Counted from the first letter of the stretch, positions 46,117 through 55,214 are shown. The stretch: 64,000 nt of DNA from Amycolatopsis coloradensis (GCF_001953865.1 NZ_MQUQ01000011.1:1-64000); one strand, 5' to 3'. Numbers and translations: made by a program. The notes: a model not told the origin generated them from the sequence alone.

Positions 46117-47808
46117 ATGACTGAGCCGGAAGACCAGTGGGACGCCGTGGTCGTTGGCGCGGGAATGGGCGGCCTGGTCTGCGCCGCCTACCTGGCGACC
46201 AGCGGCAAGCGGGTGCTGGTGCTCGAACAACACGACGTGGCCGGTGGCAACAGCCACGTGTTCCGCCGTCGCCGGGCCTACGAGTTCGACGTGGGTGTGC
46301 ACTACCTCGGCGACTGCGGGCCGGACGGGGTGCTGCCGGCGATCCTGGCCGGGGTGGGCCTGGCCGACCGGGTGAAGTTCCGGGAGATGGACCCGGACGG
46401 CTACGACCGGATCGTACTGCCGGGGCTGGAGGTGGACGTCCCGGCCGACTGGCCCACGCTGCGTACCCGGCTGCGGCAGGCGTTCCCCGAGGACGCCACG
46501 GCCATCGACTCGTTCCTGGACATCAGCCAGGCGATCGGCGCGGAGCTACGTGCGGGCCTGCTGTCCGAGTCCGAGGTGTCCCCGAGCGACCTGGCCCGGC
46601 GGACCCCTGAAGTTGTTAGGTGGAACAACCGCCCGCTGACCGAGTTGTTCGACCACTGTGGACTGCCGGTGCGGGCCAGGACCGTGTTGTCCGCGCAGAC
46701 ACTGAACTTCGGCATGGGGCCGGACCAGATCTCGGTGAGCATGCACGCCTCAGTCACCGACCACTACCTGCGCGGCTCCTATTACCCGGAGGGCGGCAGC
46801 CAGGTGATGGCCGCGTCGCTTGTGGAGACGATCGAGGCACACGGCGGGGCACTGCGCACAAAGAGCCGGGTCGGCCGGATCCTGGTCGAGCAGGGTCGGG
46901 CAGGCGGCGTGGAGCTGGTCGGCGGTGAGCGGATCAAGGCCCCGCTCGTGGTGTCCAACGCCGACTTCCCGCGGACCGTGCTGGAGCTGGTCGGCCCGGA
47001 TCACTTCCCGCCCGCCCTGGTCGCCAGGACCAGGGAGACCGAGATGGCCCTGCCGCTGGCGGTTGCCTACGTCGGGCTGGACATCGACCTGGGCGACCGG
47101 CGCAACGCGAACCTGTTGTGGCACCGGGGAGAGGACATCTCGGAAAGCTACCGCCAGCTCGCCACCGGGGACTGGGACGAGTTGCCGGCGCTGTTCGTCT
47201 CGTTCGCCTCGATCAAGGACCCCGGCTCCAGGGCGGTCTGCCCCGAGGGGCACAGCAACTTCCAGGTGCTCGTGATGTGCCCGCCGGGCTACGAGCAGTG
47301 GGGCGTGCGGGAGGGGCCGAGCAGCGGTGGCCGCTACCGGCGCAACGCCGACTACCGCGCGGCGAAGGACCGGCTGACCGAGGCGATCGTGCGCGGCACC
47401 GAGACCGCCATCGGACCGTTCCGGGAGCACATCACGCACCTGGAGGTCGCCACCCCGCTGACCCAGGAGCGCTATACCCGCTCCACCGGCGGGGTCTCCT
47501 TCGGCATGACGCGCTGGGGCGGCCAGATCGCGCGGCCGGACGTGCGCACCTCCGTGTCGGGGCTGTTCGTGGTCGGCCAGAGCACCCGGTACGGCACCGG
47601 GATCGCCGGGGTGGCGATCAGCGGTATCGCCTGTGCCGGCGAGATTCTCGGCCGCCGTCTGCTGTCCGAGGTGCACCGGGGCGCGGTGTTCGCCGACCGC
47701 GAGCTGCTGCCGGAGCGGCTGCCGGGCTGGGACCCGTTGCGGGTCTCCCGCGGTACCGCCCGGCGCAACGCTCGTGGTCTGGCCGGATCCGGACGAGGCG
47801 CCCGATGA
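46117..47808 (+). CDS. Phytoene-desaturase-like FAD oxidoreductase
   Basis: 563-residue flavoprotein with N-terminal VVGAGMGGLVCAAYL, then EQHDVAGGNSHVF, and a C-terminal GLFVVGQSTRYGTGIAGVA FAD contact, as in CrtI/carotene-isomerase-type proteins. There is no carotenoid gene set nearby. Next to a polyene-forming type II PKS and an isomerase, it most likely dehydrogenates a cyclised triene to a benzene ring, the last step of cinnamoyl-lipid formation. The exact substrate is inference. Confidence 0.85.
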   Translation: MTEPEDQWDAVVVGAGMGGLVCAAYLATSGKRVLVLEQHDVAGGNSHVFRRRRAYEFDVGVHYLGDCGPDGVLPAILAGVGLADRVKFREMDPDGYDRIVLPGLEVDVPADWPTLRTRLRQAFPEDATAIDSFLDISQAIGAELRAGLLSESEVSPSDLARRTPEVVRWNNRPLTELFDHCGLPVRARTVLSAQTLNFGMGPDQISVSMHASVTDHYLRGSYYPEGGSQVMAASLVETIEAHGGALRTKSRVGRILVEQGRAGGVELVGGERIKAPLVVSNADFPRTVLELVGPDHFPPALVARTRETEMALPLAVAYVGLDIDLGDRRNANLLWHRGEDISESYRQLATGDWDELPALFVSFASIKDPGSRAVCPEGHSNFQVLVMCPPGYEQWGVREGPSSGGRYRRNADYRAAKDRLTEAIVRGTETAIGPFREHITHLEVATPLTQERYTRSTGGVSFGMTRWGGQIARPDVRTSVSGLFVVGQSTRYGTGIAGVAISGIACAGEILGRRLLSEVHRGAVFADRELLPERLPGWDPLRVSRGTARRNARGLAGSGRGAR

Positions 47809-48584
47809 CGCGGTTCGCGGGCAAGGTCGCGTTGGTCAGCGGCGGGGCACGGGGCCTGGGCGCCAACCACGCCCGGGCGCTGGTGGCGCAGGGCGCCCAG
47901 GTGGTCATCGGGGACCTGCTCGATCAGGAAGGCAAGGCTCTGGTCGAGGAACTAGGCCCGGCGGCCCGGTTCTGCCATCTGGACGTGACCTCCGAGGACG
48001 GCTGGGTGGCGGCGGTGGAATTCACCGAGCAGAGCTTCGGTTCCCTGTCGGTTCTGGTGAACAACGCCGGGATCGTGTTGCTGGAACGGTTCATGGACAC
48101 CGAGCCCGCGGCGTTCCGTCAGCAGCTGGACGTCAATCTGGTCGGTATGTTCCTCGGTATCCGGGCGGCCGCGCCCGCACTACGACGGGCGGGCGGGGGC
48201 AGCGTGGTCAACGTGTCCTCGATAGCGGGCCTGGCGGGCCTGCCCGGTTTTGCCGGCTATTCCGCCAGCAAGTGGGGGGTCCGCGGGCTGACCAAGACCG
48301 CGGCCATCGAACTCGGCGGCAGCGGCATCCGGATCAACTCGGTGCACCCCGGGTTCATCCGGACACCGATGACCGCGGAGGCCCCGCTGCCCCCGGAGGC
48401 GGTCGGCTACCAGCCGATCCCCAGGTTCGGTGAGATGGACGAGGTGACCTCGGTGGTGTTGTTCCTGGCCAGTGAAGAAGCCTCGTACGTGACCGGAGCC
48501 GAGTACACGGTGGATGGTGGGGCGACGGCCCCGATCGGGGGCACCGGAGCCATGGCGGCCCTCGGGATCTTCCCATTGGACTAG
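47805..48584 (+). CDS. SDR oxidoreductase (hydroxysteroid-dehydrogenase-like)
   Basis: 259-residue classical SDR: SGGARGLGANHARAL cofactor motif, NNAG, NVSSIAG, catalytic YSASKWG, and the ending VTGAEYTVDGGATAP. ATG 47805 overlaps the phytoene-desaturase-like gene (ATGA). It could reduce or oxidise a hydroxyl or ketone on the polyketide or peptide; nothing in the sequence gives the substrate. No EntB-like isochorismatase is present, so I do not read it as an EntA homologue. Confidence 0.85.
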   Translation: MTRFAGKVALVSGGARGLGANHARALVAQGAQVVIGDLLDQEGKALVEELGPAARFCHLDVTSEDGWVAAVEFTEQSFGSLSVLVNNAGIVLLERFMDTEPAAFRQQLDVNLVGMFLGIRAAAPALRRAGGGSVVNVSSIAGLAGLPGFAGYSASKWGVRGLTKTAAIELGGSGIRINSVHPGFIRTPMTAEAPLPPEAVGYQPIPRFGEMDEVTSVVLFLASEEASYVTGAEYTVDGGATAPIGGTGAMAALGIFPLD

Positions 48585-48649
48585 GTCTGTGTGTGCCGCT
48601 TGCCCGGGAGAATTCTCATCGCGAACACATGAACAGGAGAGGTGTTCGA

Positions 48650-49189
48650 TTGACGAACGATTCGGATAGTCGAGCGGAACTGCTTACCGGATTGAACGTA
48701 TTCGTCGGAGGTCCGATCCAGCATGCCATTCTCCGTGACAGCTTCTTCGAGCCATTGCGGGAAGTGATCGAGGCGGCCATAAAGACCGTACGTGAGCAGG
48801 GCGCCAGGATCTTCTCGGCCCATGTCGTCGAGAAGTTCGGGGCGGAAACGGCCGCTTTCACCCCACAGGAAGTGTCGGTGCGGGACTTCAACTGGATGAA
48901 GGGGTGCGACGTCTTCGTGCCCATCCTGCCCACGTTGCCCGACCAGACGCTGTACCGGACGGACGGGACCCACATCGAACTCGGCTGGGCCACCGCGCTT
49001 GAACGCCCCATCGTCCTGATCACTGAGCAGCCGTTCGTCGAGGGCGCGAGTCATCTTCTCAAGGGACTGGGCTGTGTGGGCCAGGTGCGGGTAATCGACT
49101 TCACGGCTTTCACCCGGGATCCAGGCCTGCTTACCCAAGCCGTTCTCGCCGCCACGGGTCGGCGGCAGGCGGCGAACCTGCCGGCGTGA
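48650..49189 (+). CDS. Nucleoside 2-deoxyribosyltransferase-like protein
   Basis: 179-residue protein of the NDT-like fold. Family features are LNVFVGGPIQ at the N-terminus, RDFNWMKGCDVFVPILP in the middle, and DGTHIELGWATALERPIVLI. Relatives break N-glycosidic bonds: deoxyribosyltransferases, and hydrolases such as MilB and BlsM that free cytosine-type bases from CMP derivatives. I chose TTG 48650 behind AGGAGAGG; ATG 48629 and GTG 48593 are possible. It is the first of four genes that look like nucleobase enzymes. The substrate is unknown. Confidence 0.7.
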   Translation: MTNDSDSRAELLTGLNVFVGGPIQHAILRDSFFEPLREVIEAAIKTVREQGARIFSAHVVEKFGAETAAFTPQEVSVRDFNWMKGCDVFVPILPTLPDQTLYRTDGTHIELGWATALERPIVLITEQPFVEGASHLLKGLGCVGQVRVIDFTAFTRDPGLLTQAVLAATGRRQAANLPA

Positions 49190-49252
49190 CTGCCTGCCCG
49201 GCGTCACGAAACACCATTCATTTCGCGGTCCGAAACCTGGATGGAGAACCAT

Positions 49253-50113
49253 ATGCCCATTTTTCCCATTCTGGGCCTGCGCACGAAGAACCCGGTGATC
49301 ATCGGTTCCGGTCTACTGACCGACCAGGAGGGCAACATTCGTAAACTGCTGGCGAAGGGGGCCGGGGCCGTGGTCACGAAGACCATTCATCCCAGTCCCC
49401 CCGAAGGGCTGGCCGAGCGGATCCTGCGGCTGCCCGTCGGCATGCTGAACAGCACGACATACTCCAAACGCCCGATCGGCTATTGGCTGACGATGCTCCG
49501 TTCCTGTGCCGAAGAGGGCCTGCCGGTCATCGCCAATCTGCACGCCGACACTCCGGTCGAACTGGGCCGGCTCGCACAGGAGGTCGAAGCCGCCGGCTGT
49601 CCGGCGCTGGAACTCGGCATCTCGTGCATCAACGAGGAATCGGATGCGGAGGACGACCCAGACCGGGTGCGTGCGTATACGGCGGCGGTGCGGAGCCGGG
49701 TGACGATTCCGTTCTCGGTCAAGCTGGCCGCCGGTGAGGGCCTGACGGACCGGGCGCTCGCCGCGGCCGATGCCGGAGCGAACGCCATAACCTTGAGCGA
49801 CACCATCCCGGGGGCCGCCGTCTCCCCGAAGACCGGTGCCCTCGAACTGAACGGGGTGTTCGGTTACTCGGGCCCGGGAATCAAGCCGCTGGTGCTCGCG
49901 GCCATCTGGCGACTGCGCCGACGGGGCTTCGACCTGCCCATCATGGGTTCCGGAGGCGTGACTTGCGGCCGTGACGTGGTGGACTACCTGCGGGCCGGCG
50001 CCGACGTCGTGCAGGTGTACACGGCGCTGCACACCGACATGTACAACACCCTGGACACCATTCTCACCGGTACGGAACACCTTCTGGCCGAGTCGACGAA
50101 GGTGGCTCACTGA
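49253..50113 (+). CDS. Dihydroorotate-dehydrogenase-like flavoprotein
   Basis: 286-residue TIM-barrel flavoprotein of the DHODH/dihydropyrimidine-dehydrogenase group. The catalytic-loop motif LELGISCIN keeps the Cys seen in class 1 DHODH (usual SCPN), and IMGSGGVTCGRDVVDYL is the FMN phosphate site. Housekeeping pyrD is unlikely in such a cluster. It may reduce or oxidise a pyrimidine-like ring. ATG 49253 follows GGAG; ATG 49241 is less likely. Its stop overlaps the creatininase-like gene by one base (TGATG), implying joint action. Confidence 0.78.
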   Translation: MPIFPILGLRTKNPVIIGSGLLTDQEGNIRKLLAKGAGAVVTKTIHPSPPEGLAERILRLPVGMLNSTTYSKRPIGYWLTMLRSCAEEGLPVIANLHADTPVELGRLAQEVEAAGCPALELGISCINEESDAEDDPDRVRAYTAAVRSRVTIPFSVKLAAGEGLTDRALAAADAGANAITLSDTIPGAAVSPKTGALELNGVFGYSGPGIKPLVLAAIWRLRRRGFDLPIMGSGGVTCGRDVVDYLRAGADVVQVYTALHTDMYNTLDTILTGTEHLLAESTKVAH

Positions 50114-50880
50114 TGCCGAGGGAGTTCGCCGACCTCACCAGCGCCGAAGTGGTGGACCAGGTGACCGGTCGTACTGTGGTGTGGCCGCTCGGGGCCATCG
50201 AACAACACGGTCCGCACCTGCCGCTCTCGGTCGACTCGCTGATCGCCGAAGCGTTCGCCCGGGAAATCGCCGACATCGTCGACGGGTACACCCTTCCGGT
50301 ACAGTCGATCGCCGCGCGATCGTTGCCGCAGAGCGGTGGCGGACTGTCCTTTCCCGGCACGATCCACGTCGGCGGGGACACCCTGATCCGTTTCCTTCGC
50401 GAGGCACTGCGATCCCTGTTCAGTCTGCCGATGGCCCGGCTGGTCGTGGTGAACGGTCATTTCGAAAACGAGCCCTTCCTTTTCGAGGCGCTCGACCAGG
50501 TTCGCCAGCAGGGCTTCATCGGGGACCGGGAAGTCTTCGCCTTCAGCTGGTGGAGCCTGGTCCAGGAGTCCTGGCTCACTGCCGAGATCACCGGATTCCC
50601 CGGTTGGCACGCCGAACACGCGGGGGTGAGCGAAACGAGCCTCATGCTCCACCTCCGGCCGGACCTGGTGACCGACCTGCGGCCGGACCACGACCACCCG
50701 CCGAGAGCGGGCCTGTACCTGCATCCAGTGGATGTGGACCGGATCAGTAACCGCGGCGTCCTGTCCTCGACCTCCGGATCGAGCGCCGAACTGGGCGAAA
50801 AGCTGTTTCGCCACGTGATCGACGAAGGGGTGGCCGTGCTCCGCGACCGCGACGGGAACTCGTCCGCGAACCGCCGCTAG
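50113..50880 (+). CDS. Creatininase-family amidohydrolase
   Basis: 255-residue enzyme. All five expected metal ligands are visible: Glu30 and His32 in GAIEQHGPHLPL, Asp41, and His116 and Glu118 in VNGHFENEPF. The NGHxEN form is the one in creatinine amidohydrolase itself, and WHAEHAGVSETSLML supplies the catalytic His region. Such enzymes open cyclic amides or cut small amides. Coupled by a one-base overlap to the DHODH-like gene, it may open a reduced pyrimidine-type ring. Mycofactocin MftE and ArfB are other members, so the substrate is uncertain. Confidence 0.82.
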   Translation: MPREFADLTSAEVVDQVTGRTVVWPLGAIEQHGPHLPLSVDSLIAEAFAREIADIVDGYTLPVQSIAARSLPQSGGGLSFPGTIHVGGDTLIRFLREALRSLFSLPMARLVVVNGHFENEPFLFEALDQVRQQGFIGDREVFAFSWWSLVQESWLTAEITGFPGWHAEHAGVSETSLMLHLRPDLVTDLRPDHDHPPRAGLYLHPVDVDRISNRGVLSSTSGSSAELGEKLFRHVIDEGVAVLRDRDGNSSANRR

Positions 50881-50904
50881 GCAGCCAGCCAAGAAAGAGG
50901 AACA

Positions 50905-52218
50905 ATGACGAGCAAATTCCACCTCGCCTTCATCTTCGATTTCGCCGCGGACGAATGGCAGGGACCGTTCGGCACCGGTGGCTCTCCCTGGGACGGTAAG
51001 TTCCACACCGAAGTGGCGGTGGCACTGGAACGGGCCTGCTTCGACTTCGTGGTGGTCGAGGACAAACTCATGGTTCCGGAGAGCTACGGTGGCTCCTCGG
51101 AAGCCGCGCTGAGCCAGGCCATGATCGTCCCCAAACATGATCCCGTCCCGCTCGCTGTGGCCATGGGACTTGCGACATCACAGCTCGGCATCGTCACTAC
51201 GCTGTCCACATTGGGCTATCCGCCCTTCATGACCGCTCGCCTTGCTTCCACTATGGACAACATGCTGGGTGGGCGTTACGGCTGGAACATCGTCACCAGC
51301 GCGGAGGACCTGGCCGCACAGAACTTCGGCCTGAAGAAGCTGCCGCCGCGGCAGGAACGCTATGCGCGGGCGGAGGAGTACGTCCAGATCGTCCGGGCCC
51401 TGTTCGATTCTTGGGACAAAGACGCGGTGGTGCTTGACCGGGAAAAGGGGATCTACGCCGACCACACCAAGGTCCGGCCCATCAACTTCGAGGGTACCTA
51501 CTTCACCGTGCGTGGCCCCCTGAACACCGTGCCCTCGCCCCAGCATCGTCCCGCGTTCGTCCAGGCAGGCGCTTCTCCGCAGGGGCGGGAGTTCGCGGCA
51601 CGCAACGCGGACTCCATCATCGCCATCGCCAACGGCCCGGAGAGCATGAAGGACTTCCGGGACGACATTCGCGATCGCGCCAGGAAGATGGGCCGGGATC
51701 CCGACGAGATCAAGGTGCTGTTCTGTGTCACCCCCATGCTGGGGGACACCGAGTACGACGCGAGGGAAAAGCAGGCGAGAATGGTCGCCTCGCCCAGGTT
51801 CATCAAGGACATCCTCGCCCAGATGTCCGCGCTCACCGAGATCGACTTCGCGCAGTTCGATGTGGACCAGCCGTTGCCGCACCGGCTGGAGACCAACGGC
51901 GAGAAGGGCACGCTGGACATGTTCCAGCAGTGGGGCAGTGGGAAGACCCTGCGGGAACTGGTGGTCGACGGCGCCGGCGGTCTGGTGTCTTCCGTGCCGC
52001 TGGTCGGTACCCCGGACCAGGTCGCCGAACGCATGGGCGAGGTGATGGAGCAGGTGGGTGGCGACGGGTTCATGCTCACGACCCCGTTACTGCGGATGAA
52101 CCGCCGCTACGTCGCCGAGGTCACCGATGGGCTCGTTCCCGCGCTTCAGCGCCGCGGGCTGACTCGGTCGACCTACACCCCCGGCCGGACCCTGCGGGAG
52201 AACCTCCTGGAGTTCTGA
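50905..52218 (+). CDS. FMN-dependent monooxygenase, NtaA/SnaA/DszA group
   Basis: 437-residue two-component flavin monooxygenase (bacterial luciferase fold). Typical segments are the N-terminal FDFAADEWQGPFGTGG, then NIVTSAEDLAAQNFG, RPAFVQAGASPQGREFAA and VGTPDQVAERMGE. Members hydroxylate aminopolycarboxylates, sulfones or heterocycles using FMNH2 from a separate reductase, and none is encoded nearby. It follows the creatininase-like gene by 24 bases. N-hydroxylation or ring oxidation of a nucleobase-derived unit is a reasonable but unproven role; RutA, which cleaves uracil, belongs to the same superfamily. Confidence 0.85.
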   Translation: MTSKFHLAFIFDFAADEWQGPFGTGGSPWDGKFHTEVAVALERACFDFVVVEDKLMVPESYGGSSEAALSQAMIVPKHDPVPLAVAMGLATSQLGIVTTLSTLGYPPFMTARLASTMDNMLGGRYGWNIVTSAEDLAAQNFGLKKLPPRQERYARAEEYVQIVRALFDSWDKDAVVLDREKGIYADHTKVRPINFEGTYFTVRGPLNTVPSPQHRPAFVQAGASPQGREFAARNADSIIAIANGPESMKDFRDDIRDRARKMGRDPDEIKVLFCVTPMLGDTEYDAREKQARMVASPRFIKDILAQMSALTEIDFAQFDVDQPLPHRLETNGEKGTLDMFQQWGSGKTLRELVVDGAGGLVSSVPLVGTPDQVAERMGEVMEQVGGDGFMLTTPLLRMNRRYVAEVTDGLVPALQRRGLTRSTYTPGRTLRENLLEF

Positions 52219-52251
52219 TCGGCCTGACCGGAGAGAGCAGGAGAGGGAGCC

Positions 52252-53589
52252 GTGCGGAGAAGTGCCGAAGAACTCCTCGAACTGACCGGCGCCCAGCAGG
52301 GCATCTGGCAGGAGCTGGCCGACCGGCCCGGTAGCCCGGCGTTCAACTCCGCCGAATACGTCGAGCTGACCGGGGACCTGGACCCCGGTGCCTTCCTGCT
52401 GGCCATCGACCAGGTGGTCGGGCAGGAGGAGGCGATGCGACTGACCTTCGTGCGGACGTCCGACGGCCCCCGGCAGAGGATCCGCCCGCCGGAGGACCAG
52501 CCGCTGGGTTTCGTGGATGTCAGTGGCCACGCCGATCCGCACGCCGAGGCGCTGTCTCGGATGTGGGCGGATCTGGGAGAAGAGGTGGACCTCGTCCTGG
52601 GCCCCCTCTCCCGCCAGCTCCTGTTTCGGCTCGGTGCGGGGCACTTCATCTGGTATCAGCGCGTCCATACCCTTCTTGTGGACGGCTTCAGCCTTGCCAA
52701 ACTGACCGGCCGGGTAACCGACCGTTACACCGCGCTGATCACCGGGGCCGAGCACCGCCGCCCGGTGATCCGGCCGCTGGCGAAACTACTCGCGAGCGAG
52801 GCGGCGTACCGTTCCTCTGAACGCTTCGCCGCCGACCGGACCTTCTGGACCCAGCGCCTGGCCGCGCAACCCCGGCCGTTTTCCTTGTCCGACTCGTGGC
52901 CTTCCGTAGCAGCGGAACGCTTTCTGCGCACGTCCGTGGTGCTCCCGCCTGACCTGATGAGCCGGATACGCCGGGCGGAGGGACTGCTCGGAGCGAGCTG
53001 GCCGGTCCTGTTGACCGGCTGCGCCGCGGCGTATGTGGGCAGTACCCGGAGCACGGAGTCGGTGGTGCTCGGGTTGTTCGCTACGGGACGCCACGGCACC
53101 GACACGGCTGACACCCTGGCAATGGTCTCCAACGTGCTTCCGTTGCATCTGGAGGTCTGCCGGAGGTCGACCACCGAAAGCTATGTCGCCCTTGTTCTCG
53201 ACACGATGGCACGAATACTGGCACGCCAACGGTTTCGCCAGGAGGAGATGCGCCGGTGCCGGGTCGCGGACGCCTCCGCATCGCTTTACGGGCCGTTGGT
53301 GAACATCATGCCGTTTCCCCGTGAGTTCGAATTCGCCGGGATTCGCGGGAGAACGCGGAACCTCAGCACCGGCCCGATCGACGACCTCATGCTGGCGGTG
53401 TGGGAAGTCCGGGCCCTGTCCGGGGAGACGACCCTCGCGGTGACCATCGATACGAACCCCGATCTGTACACACAGGACCAAACAGAAGGTCATCTAGAAC
53501 GTTTCATCGCCTTCCTGACGGCGTTCGTCAGCGCAGGCCCGTCGACCCGGCTGTCCGAGATCATGGTGTTCGAAGGAACAGTGGTGTGA
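52252..53589 (+). CDS. Stand-alone NRPS condensation domain, EntF/DhbF-like, altered active site
   Basis: 445-residue free C domain. It starts LELTGAQQGIW, like C domains that accept aryl acids (DhbF, EntF). The active-site motif reads VHTLLVDG, so the second, catalytic His of HHxxxDG is Thr. The rest of the fold looks complete, including the PFPREFEFAG and IDTNPDLY regions. GTG 52252 follows GGAGAGGG. It precedes the aryl-AMP ligase with a TGATG overlap, so it belongs to the salicylate module. It may have another chemistry, serve as a docking partner, or be inactive. Confidence 0.85.
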   Translation: MRRSAEELLELTGAQQGIWQELADRPGSPAFNSAEYVELTGDLDPGAFLLAIDQVVGQEEAMRLTFVRTSDGPRQRIRPPEDQPLGFVDVSGHADPHAEALSRMWADLGEEVDLVLGPLSRQLLFRLGAGHFIWYQRVHTLLVDGFSLAKLTGRVTDRYTALITGAEHRRPVIRPLAKLLASEAAYRSSERFAADRTFWTQRLAAQPRPFSLSDSWPSVAAERFLRTSVVLPPDLMSRIRRAEGLLGASWPVLLTGCAAAYVGSTRSTESVVLGLFATGRHGTDTADTLAMVSNVLPLHLEVCRRSTTESYVALVLDTMARILARQRFRQEEMRRCRVADASASLYGPLVNIMPFPREFEFAGIRGRTRNLSTGPIDDLMLAVWEVRALSGETTLAVTIDTNPDLYTQDQTEGHLERFIAFLTAFVSAGPSTRLSEIMVFEGTVV

Positions 53590-55172
53590 TGGAAGGGTTC
53601 GTTCCCTGGCCGGCCGAGTTCGCGGAACGCTACCGCCGTGAGGGCTACTGGCCGGGCGAGACTTTGGGGGGCTTGCCGCGACTCCACAGCGGACGGACAG
53701 CGCTGGTGGACGAGCACCGGTCGTGGACGTACGCGGAACTGGACCGGGATGCCGACCGGCTGGCCGCCGGTCTGCGGCGGCTCGGTATCCAGGCGGGGGA
53801 CCGTGTCGTGGTGCAGCTGCCCAACGTAGGCGAGTTCGTCGTGCTGTGCTTGGCCTGCTACCGGGCCGGTGTGGTCCCCGTGCTGGCTCTGCCGGGACAC
53901 CGGCGCACTGAGATCGCCTACCTGTGCGAGCTTTCCGGGGCGGTCGCCTACGTCATCCCTGACCGCCATGGGGGCTTCGACTTCCGCGAGCTCGCCCGGG
54001 ATGTCGCCGCCGTGTCACCCGCGCTCCAGCAGGTCCTCGTCCTGGGAGACCCCGGCGAGTTCACGTCCCTGGCATCGGTGCCTGCCGAGCCTGAACCGAT
54101 GCCGGTGCCGGACCCGTCCGGCGTCGCGATGCTCCTGCTGTCCGGCGGTACAACCGGGCTCCCCAAGCTCATCCCGCGTACACATGACGACTACGCGTAC
54201 AACGTGCGTGCGAGCGCGGATTTGTGCGCTGTCAACGAGGACACCTGTTATCTCGTGGTGCTGCCGGTGTCGCACAACTTCGCGTGGGGCTGTCCCGGAG
54301 TGCTGGGTGTCCTGCGAGTGGGCGGCAAGGTAGTGCTCGCGGGCAACGGGAGCCCGGCCGAGGTCTTCCCGCTCGTGGCGCGGGAACGGGTATCCATGGT
54401 CGCCCTCGTACCGCCGCTGCTGGTGCTGTGGTCCGATGCCCGGCGCCGGTTCGACGTGGACCTGTCCAGCCTGCGCCTGCTGCAGGTCGGCGGGTCCAAA
54501 CTGGCCGAGCCGCAGGCCAGGGCCGCGCTGGACGCCTTCGGTTGCACGCTGCAGCAGGTGTTCGGGATGGCGGAGGGACTGCTGAACTTCACCCGTCTCG
54601 ACGATCCCGAGGAAGAGGTCGTCACCACGCAGGGCAGGCCGCTGTCGCCCGCCGACGAGGTGCGGGTGGTCGACCAGGACGGGACCGGCTGCGGTGAGCT
54701 CCTCACCCGCGGCCCCTACACCTTGCGGGGCTACTACCGCGCCGAGGACCACAACCGCGTCGCGTTCACCCCGGACGGTTACTACCGGACGGGCGACCTG
54801 GTCCGGCTGACCCCGGCGGGAAACCTGGTCGTCGAAGGACGCGTCAAGGATCAGATCAACCGCGCCGGGGAGAAGATCGCCGCCGTCGAGATCGAGGGCT
54901 ATCTCAGTGAGTACCCCTCGATCCGGGAAGCCGCTGTCGTCGGAGCGGCGGACGCCAGGCTCGGTGAACGGATCTGCGCGTTCGTGCGGGTCGACGGGCC
55001 GGCTCCGAGTCTGACCGAGATCAGAAGCTTCCTGCGGTCCAGGGGGGTCGCGGCCTTCAAGGCGCCGGACAGCATCGAGGTCGTGAACTCCTGGCCACTG
55101 ACCAGCGTGGGGAAGATCGACAAAAAGGCACTCGCCCGCATCCTCGCCGAGCGACCCCAGTCCGACGGCTAG
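53589..55172 (+). CDS. Salicyl-AMP ligase (aryl acid adenylating enzyme)
   Basis: 527-residue DhbE/EntE/MbtA-type ligase. Motifs are LLLSGGTTGLPKLIPRTHDD for ATP binding, YYRTGDLV, and the lysine near the end in SVGKIDKKA. The substrate-pocket segment is SHNFAWGCPG. In DhbE this reads HNYPLSSPG, and Cys in place of the second Ser is the marker of salicylate rather than 2,3-dihydroxybenzoate. ATG 53589 overlaps the C-domain stop. It should activate salicylate from the next gene's product and load the fused carrier domain. Confidence 0.9.
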   Translation: MEGFVPWPAEFAERYRREGYWPGETLGGLPRLHSGRTALVDEHRSWTYAELDRDADRLAAGLRRLGIQAGDRVVVQLPNVGEFVVLCLACYRAGVVPVLALPGHRRTEIAYLCELSGAVAYVIPDRHGGFDFRELARDVAAVSPALQQVLVLGDPGEFTSLASVPAEPEPMPVPDPSGVAMLLLSGGTTGLPKLIPRTHDDYAYNVRASADLCAVNEDTCYLVVLPVSHNFAWGCPGVLGVLRVGGKVVLAGNGSPAEVFPLVARERVSMVALVPPLLVLWSDARRRFDVDLSSLRLLQVGGSKLAEPQARAALDAFGCTLQQVFGMAEGLLNFTRLDDPEEEVVTTQGRPLSPADEVRVVDQDGTGCGELLTRGPYTLRGYYRAEDHNRVAFTPDGYYRTGDLVRLTPAGNLVVEGRVKDQINRAGEKIAAVEIEGYLSEYPSIREAAVVGAADARLGERICAFVRVDGPAPSLTEIRSFLRSRGVAAFKAPDSIEVVNSWPLTSVGKIDKKALARILAERPQSDG

Positions 55173-55214
55173 CCGTCCCGACTCACTGCCCCGTTACGAG
55201 ACCAGAGGACGGTT

